NCBI GenBank assembly: GCA_037147175.1
Contig: JBAWVS010000042.1
Span: 1-24,024, forward strand
From: a bacterium
GTDB taxonomy: Bacteria > Cyanobacteriota > Vampirovibrionia > Gastranaerophilales > UBA9971
Reading direction: 5' to 3'
DNA: 24,024 nt
Shown here: positions 20,087 to 24,024 of the stretch, piece after piece
Numbering within the stretch: the first letter of the stretch is position 1
Layout of the letters: the number at the start of each line of letters is the position of its first letter
The notes under the pieces: generated by a model
The model's database searches: none
What the model was told of the DNA's origin: nothing
The model's input: the letters and a program-made list of their open reading frames with translations, nothing else
Made by a program: the position numbers and the translations under genes

Positions 20087-21547
20087 TTAAGCCACTTCAT
20101 ACTCAAAAGAATATCCCAGCACAGAAAAATGCTGATCTGCCTCGAGATTCTGAAAGCCTATTTGCAAAGCCTCGCACGAGCCGACAACAGGAATTTTTTT
20201 TCTGACTGCCCTGTCGCTTGTCCAGTTGCTTAGCTCCCAAGAACCGCTATCCCAAACCAGTTCATCATCGCTTATAACCTCAACTGTTTTATAAATCCTG
20301 CCAGCCTGATTGTAATTCATAGAATAAACCACATCAAAAGGGTATTTCTGGTTTTGATAAAGCCACACGTTAAAGGAAATAACCTCTTTTAGCGAATCTG
20401 GAACACCAAAAGTGAACCACGGAGAAAACCACCAAGCTTTAATAGCCTGCCCGTCAAAACTGTAACTTGTGTCTTCCAACAAAATCTTCCCGTCAGGCGT
20501 TCCTGTATAGATTTTTTCATCTATCAAAGTGCCGCAAGTAATCGGCAGACCTACTCTTTTATACCAGCTTTTGTGAAAATAGTCGTAAATATAGCAAATA
20601 TCGAGAGATTCACTGATTTTAGAAGCAAAATAAAACCATATCTGATTTTTCACTTGATAGGGTATACAAAGAACATCACTGAATTTTACGGTGTTAAGCT
20701 CGGGGAAAATGCTTTTAATTTTGATACTCACATCATCTGCAATAGCAATCTGCCCGAGGGAATTAAAATTCAAAGTAGTTATGGACTCTCCGTTAAAGAA
20801 ATACTGGTTATTGTTAACTGTTCCGATAGCCCATGGGCTAATACAGCCTTTATCCGCAACAGGTTTTATCACAAAATCGCTTGGGGCAGAGCCGCTTAAA
20901 ACATATATCCCGTTTTTCTTATATATAGCAAGATATTCGCCGTAATTTTCAATCGCAATTATAGGACTTGAATCATTGTAAAAATTAATTATAGACCCTG
21001 CATCATTAATACTAGACCAGTCATTAGGATTACCGAGAGCCGAATAATAAAGTCCTGAGCCTGATGCAATAAACAGCCTCGCTTTATAAACCTCGATAGA
21101 AACCCCGACAGGAGCATTATCTTGAAGAGGAACAGGAGTGCTGTACTCTTCGTAAAACAAAGGCGTATCAACCCCGTTAGCGATAATAACCCCGTTGTTA
21201 AAGTTGACAAAACTGCATCTGGCAGTCTTGCTTAGCCCTGAATATTTTTCGCTTAAAATCCCTGTTTCAAAATCAAGCCTGTATAATTTCCCCTCAGAGG
21301 TTGTTATAATAGGATAATGAAGCCCTTGTTTTGTATAATCCCATATACCGAGGATTTTAACGCTATCAGGCAAAGTTGTATTAAGGATATTCTTGTTTCC
21401 TTTCATTTTAACAAGACCGCCTGACTTGTGTCCTTCGACATTTTGAGCGTCAAACCAGTCCGTATTGCTTTCTGACTGGTTCAAAGAGGCGATAGAGGAG
21501 AAATTATTCAATCCCCCGTTGTTGTTGAAATAATTAAGTTTAGGCAT
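20087..21547 (-). CDS. P22 gp10-like tail-hub / DNA-stabilisation protein
   Basis: This 486-residue beta-rich protein has repeated strand motifs. It begins NWFDAQ-like (DWFDAQNVEGHKSGGLVKMK), then has GIWDYTKQGLHYPIITTSEG, YGEYLAIYKKNGIYVLSG, KGCISPWAIGTVNNNQYFFN and DICYIYDYFHKSWYKR. The order (start-of-protein pattern, propeller-like repeats, a 'DFIV...KGI...' segment, a C-terminal jelly-roll-like end) and the length match P22 gp10 (about 470 residues), which plugs the portal after packaging and joins head to tail. I infer homology by architecture, not by clear residue identity. AAGGA lies 8 nt upstream of the start. It lies downstream of the adaptor gene, as in P22-like genomes. Confidence 0.65.
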   Translation of the reverse strand: MPKLNYFNNNGGLNNFSSIASLNQSESNTDWFDAQNVEGHKSGGLVKMKGNKNILNTTLPDSVKILGIWDYTKQGLHYPIITTSEGKLYRLDFETGILSEKYSGLSKTARCSFVNFNNGVIIANGVDTPLFYEEYSTPVPLQDNAPVGVSIEVYKARLFIASGSGLYYSALGNPNDWSSINDAGSIINFYNDSSPIIAIENYGEYLAIYKKNGIYVLSGSAPSDFVIKPVADKGCISPWAIGTVNNNQYFFNGESITTLNFNSLGQIAIADDVSIKIKSIFPELNTVKFSDVLCIPYQVKNQIWFYFASKISESLDICYIYDYFHKSWYKRVGLPITCGTLIDEKIYTGTPDGKILLEDTSYSFDGQAIKAWWFSPWFTFGVPDSLKEVISFNVWLYQNQKYPFDVVYSMNYNQAGRIYKTVEVISDDELVWDSGSWELSNWTSDRAVRKKIPVVGSCEALQIGFQNLEADQHFSVLGYSFEYEVA

Positions 21548-22298
21548 GCCGTAAATCCTTATATTAATGATTTTTTGTATTACCCTGCCCCAAACTCTAG
21601 ACAGTGATGGGGTTATAGTCAGTTTTTTGATATTAAATCCTGGTCGCTAATTAGGCAAAACACCTATTAATATTGAGTTGTCATTCTGAGGGCTTTAGTC
21701 CGAAGAATCTGTCCCAAAAAGAATTGAAGCTTAAAACCCAAAAGGGATAGATGTTTCGCTTCGCTCAACATGACAATTCAAAAATTATTTAGCGACTCGA
21801 GTTATTTATTAAAAATCAAATCTATTTCGAGAATAAATTTTGTTTTGCAGAAGACACCGCAAAAGCAAAGCAGCACAAGCCTTCTAGAAAATAAAAAAAT
21901 TTTTGCAAAATTTATTATACAAAAAAGGCAATTCTTCGCACTTGTTTGTTTTTATATATATAAGAAGGAAAGAGCAAAATAAGCAATCTTAAAACAAAAT
22001 TATGATTCAGCTTTTTGGCTCAGACCTTGCAAGAGAAGGACGGAAGGTAAAGACAGTAAGTCTTAACACTTTTTTAAACATCCGCATAAATTGTCAATCT
22101 GAAGTAATAACAGACATCTTCGAGTAATTGAGTTAAAAAACTCTGCAAGAAAATGAATTTTATTGCTAAAGAAAGAGCAAGAGCCGCAAAGTTTCTTCAA
22201 TAAAGAGTTTTATCAAGAAACTAAAGCAGACTTCCGCTCATAATAGCGACAATGCGAAAATTACAAGCAAATAATAGGGAAGAGGAAGGGAATTAGGT
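21548..22298. other. Long non-coding stretch within the tail operon
   Basis: There are 751 bp with no convincing gene. It starts with the complete dispersed element (21680-21777). The rest is AT-rich, with a TATATATATAAG stretch near 21953 and patches of stacked small inverted repeats (GAGTT/AACTC near 22130). An open frame at 21770-21982 overlaps the repeat and is rejected. A break of this size inside a phage structural operon is unusual and hints at insertion or decay. Confidence 0.5.
21680..21777. repeat. Complete dispersed hairpin element
   Basis: It is bounded by GTCATTCTGAG on the left and CTCAACATGAC on the right (imperfect inverted ends), with the 34-nt hairpin unit 21680-21713 inside. 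Part of the right half aligns to 3-70 and the left unit to 23359-23392. There is no open frame; it behaves like a MITE or REP-type repeat. Confidence 0.7.
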
Positions 22299-22469
22299 AT
22301 GGCATCATCAGATTTACAAGTACAATCAAACCAAACACCATTTGGCTGGTTAGCCTGCTCACACAGGGCAAAAGCACCTGAAGTAAGAAATAATGCAGTG
22401 AACAACCCGTTGTTTCCTATAAAATTAGCAAATAATTATCAGGAATCAAGAACAAACATTTTTACATAG
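22299..22469 (+). CDS. Plus-strand 56-aa small protein within the tail operon
   Basis: The frame MASSDLQVQSNQTPFGWLAC continues to PIKLANNYQESRTNIFT and a TAG stop. GAGGAAGGG precedes the ATG by about 8 nt, and a good terminator (22527-22552) lies 58 bp after the stop. This is a single-gene unit facing against the phage structural genes, as expected of a moron. It is soluble, polar and of no recognised family. Its short length leaves some doubt that it is translated. Confidence 0.45.
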   Translation: MASSDLQVQSNQTPFGWLACSHRAKAPEVRNNAVNNPLFPIKLANNYQESRTNIFT

Positions 22470-22526
22470 GTTTACCCTCAATACCTCTACCTCAATACCC
22501 TAAAGTGAAGCATATCGTATGTGCAG

Positions 22527-22552
22527 CCTGCTTATTTATAAGCGGGTTTTTT
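22527..22552 (+). terminator. Intrinsic terminator after the 56-aa gene
   Basis: CCTGCTTA pairs with TAAGCGGG (one G-T) around TTTA, then six T residues. The T-run exists on the plus strand only, which supports a real plus-strand transcript in this gap. Confidence 0.75.
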
Positions 22553-22578
22553 ATTGGAATTATTTTGTCACTTTGGAT

Positions 22579-23304
22579 TTAGGGCTTAAAGAAATCCTTT
22601 AACACCTGCTGTGTCGGGCTTAAGTTTTGATTTAAAATTATAACAGGTGAAGAATCACCGCAATAGCTGTCATGTTTTTGCATATCGAGCAGAAACTCGA
22701 GATATTTATCTCTAGCAAGCTTGTATTTGCTGTCAGGCTTAAAGTTTTGCCTGTAAAGAGAATACGCGCCCCACTCAATAACCTTAATAAACCTGTCAGG
22801 AAGTATCGTAACATCTGTTTCCAGAGAGAGCGCAGGTTTTTCAATTATTTCATGAGTTTGCTCATCAAAGTTATACGCAAAATTCACCGTCAAAAACTTT
22901 ATCGTTAAAGAATAAACAGCATCAGGAGTGGGATCAAGAATTAATTTGTCAGCATAAACAGAGTACCTGAAAGGCTTTGCACTGCTCTGCGCAATGGCAT
23001 CAAGATCAGAGTGAAGCATGAAATAAAGAGGCTTGGACACCCCCGAAATCCTGACCCCGTTTTCAATAATCCCCGAAGCCGCAACGCCTGTAGGCAAAGC
23101 ATATTCTCTTTGTCCTGGAACCGTTGAGAGATTAAAAGATTTTTCCCTGAAAGTCCAGTAAAATTTCGAACAAACTTCTTCGAGGATGTCGTTTATATAC
23201 TGTTTAATTTCCGCATAAGGGCTTTCAGTAGTCATAAACGAAGAAGGTTTTTCCTCATGTGCAAGCACACAGACGTTTTTAAGAATATCATAATAATTTG
23301 ACAT
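22579..23304 (-). CDS. Podovirus head-tail adaptor (T7 gp11 / P22 gp4-like)
   Basis: This is a 241-residue protein. The N-terminal helices (EIKQYINDILEEVCSKFYWT) lead into FREKSFNLSTVPGQREYALP and NGVRISGVSKPLYFM. Strands and a helical C-terminus follow (DRFIKVIEWGAYSLYRQNFK). The 'W.f....f.l......yaLP' transition after a helical bundle is typical of adaptor proteins that sit under the portal ring and receive the tail. Exact family membership is by pattern only. GAGGAA lies 7 nt upstream of the start. It is upstream of the gp10-like gene on the same strand, matching podovirus order, although about 1 kb of other sequence intervenes. Confidence 0.7.
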   Translation of the reverse strand: MSNYYDILKNVCVLAHEEKPSSFMTTESPYAEIKQYINDILEEVCSKFYWTFREKSFNLSTVPGQREYALPTGVAASGIIENGVRISGVSKPLYFMLHSDLDAIAQSSAKPFRYSVYADKLILDPTPDAVYSLTIKFLTVNFAYNFDEQTHEIIEKPALSLETDVTILPDRFIKVIEWGAYSLYRQNFKPDSKYKLARDKYLEFLLDMQKHDSYCGDSSPVIILNQNLSPTQQVLKDFFKP

Positions 23305-23358
23305 ATTTTTTCCTCAAAAATTGGTTTCTAAATATAATCCCGTTTAATATTTCCGGAG

Positions 23359-23392
23359 GTCATTCTGAGGGTTTTAACCCGAAGAATCTGTC
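23359..23392. repeat. 34-nt hairpin repeat unit, right copy
   Basis: It aligns to 21680-21713 with three differences. All three fall in the central stem and preserve pairing (T-A for C-G, G-C for G-T). The structure is ATTCT and AGAAT outside, a tandem GA mismatch, then GGGTT and AACCC. Confidence 0.75.
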
Positions 23393-23422
23393 TAATAAAC
23401 TTGAATTGTTGAATAAATTTAC

Positions 23423-23507
23423 GCGTCATTGCGAGGAGAGGCTTTAGACTCAACGAAGCAATCCATTTTATTTTTATAGATTGCTTCGCTATGCTCGCAA
23501 TGACGAC
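23423..23507. repeat. Intact cruciform-forming repeat
   Basis: GTCATTGCGAG (23425-23435) and CTCGCAATGAC (23494-23504) are perfect inverted ends. Inside, GAAGCAATC (23455-23463) and GATTGCTTC (23479-23487) pair perfectly. There is no open frame. It lies in the 245-bp gap between the adaptor gene and 23550-23891. Confidence 0.85.
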
Positions 23508-23549
23508 TTAAAAATATTTTCAGCAATATATAACGTAAAAATGAAGTTT

Positions 23550-23891
23550 TTACGCCTCAATAATCCTGTGATCAAACATCAAAACATAATCATTTATATA
23601 CTTAATCAAATTTTGTGCCTGCTCGCCGTTAACAAAGGTTTCGGTTTTTTGCTTTCTGTTAAAAACCTTGTAAATAGTGTTTTTATCGAATTTTTCCGCT
23701 TCAGAAAGCTTCAAAATATCAGTTTCTACAAGAAATTCAGTTTTATTCCGCCTTTTTTCTTCTAAAGCCCTGGCATCTTCAATTTCTTTATTTATCTGAT
23801 TTTTAAGCTCGCTTTCATAATCAAACGTCGGATTGCTGTTAAGAAGCTTTTCTTCCAGTAATTTACCCTGTTTAAAGTCATTTTTTTCCAT
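23550..23891 (-). CDS. Charged helical phage protein upstream of adaptor, unknown
   Basis: This is a 113-residue protein with AGGAGG 5 nt before the ATG. It is strongly charged and helical (NQINKEIEDARALEEKRRNK), with FDKNTIYKVFNRKQKTETFV and a C-terminal DYVLMFDHRIIEA. No family is recognised. It is the first gene seen of the right-hand minus-strand block. In podovirus order the major capsid gene would be just upstream (beyond the right edge), so a small head-completion or capsid-decoration role would fit, without direct evidence. Confidence 0.65.
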   Translation of the reverse strand: MEKNDFKQGKLLEEKLLNSNPTFDYESELKNQINKEIEDARALEEKRRNKTEFLVETDILKLSEAEKFDKNTIYKVFNRKQKTETFVNGEQAQNLIKYINDYVLMFDHRIIEA

Positions 23892-23969
23892 AAAATCCTC
23901 CTTCTTATATAATGTACATTTTTTATTGTCATTCTGAGATTGCAGCGAAAATGCGACTAAATAACTTAT

Positions 23970-24024
23970 TTATACTGAAACGAGTTTGTTTTCAGGAAAA
24001 CCGGCAAAGCCGGATTTTCCCGAA
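23970..24024. repeat. 55-nt double-hairpin repeat, right-edge copy
   Basis: It is identical to 8950-9004 but for one base and runs into the window edge, so its full length is unknown. It lies upstream of the minus-strand gene starting at 23891. Confidence 0.85.

Noticed and set aside
21770-21982. 70-aa plus-strand open frame
   Set aside because: It starts within the repeat shared with the left edge, and the Lys/Phe-rich product has no upstream ribosome site.

Overview
The window is AT-rich DNA with standard-code genes, strong AGGAGG-type ribosome binding sites and Sec signal peptides. It looks like a Gram-negative-type gut bacterium, or a phage or prophage of one. My best lineage guess is Gastranaerophilales (Vampirovibrionia). 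This rests mainly on the short '[IV]SF-x-[GA]' motif near the N-termini of two large proteins, which I associate with that group from memory and cannot verify here. No rRNA, tRNA, transposase, integrase or CRISPR array was found.

Layout. (1) 1-6767, minus strand: a podovirus-like head/packaging block. It runs from a small LuxR-type HTH protein (6767-6537), through a candidate activator-dependent late promoter (6424-6479), to a Cys-rich protein, a small pre-terminase protein, the large terminase, a small protein and the portal. A lower-GC two-gene cassette with its own terminator (2273-3477) interrupts the block. (2) 6768-11279: a secreted SIMPL-domain protein; a two-gene small-protein unit between 26-nt direct repeats; a winged-helix replication-initiator-like gene with iteron-like repeats inside its coding sequence; and a MerR/BldC-like regulator preceded by, and internally carrying, a DNA motif repeated every 10 bp. 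(3) 11743-16318, plus strand: a two-TM protein, then an 872-aa DHH-DHHA1 phosphoesterase with a long N-terminal extension, paired with a 408-aa protein ending in an HNH nuclease motif. (4) 16374-17727: two tandem toxin-antitoxin-like pairs with well-formed promoters and operator-like palindromes. (5) 17973-23891, minus strand: lysis genes (amidase and a holin-like partner), a GNAT, a small exported coiled-coil protein, a gp10-like tail-hub protein and a head-tail adaptor, with a plus-strand small gene inserted at 22299.

How it fits together. The packaging block (terminase to portal) leaves through the left edge. The adaptor/tail/lysis block enters from the right edge on the same strand, and no major capsid gene is visible. 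In P22-like order the capsid lies between portal and adaptor, so the two window edges look like neighbours of one circular or permuted phage genome whose capsid segment is outside the window. The replication-like gene with internal repeats and the oligomerising-type regulator would suit a phage-plasmid. The many degenerate dispersed repeats and long intergenic stretches would instead suit an ageing, rearranged prophage. The sequence does not decide between these.

The strongest candidate for something undescribed is the regulator at 10710-11279 together with its phased 10-bp arrays, which recur at 78-104 and 8341-8362. The second is the DHH/HNH pair sharing the SF-x-G motif.
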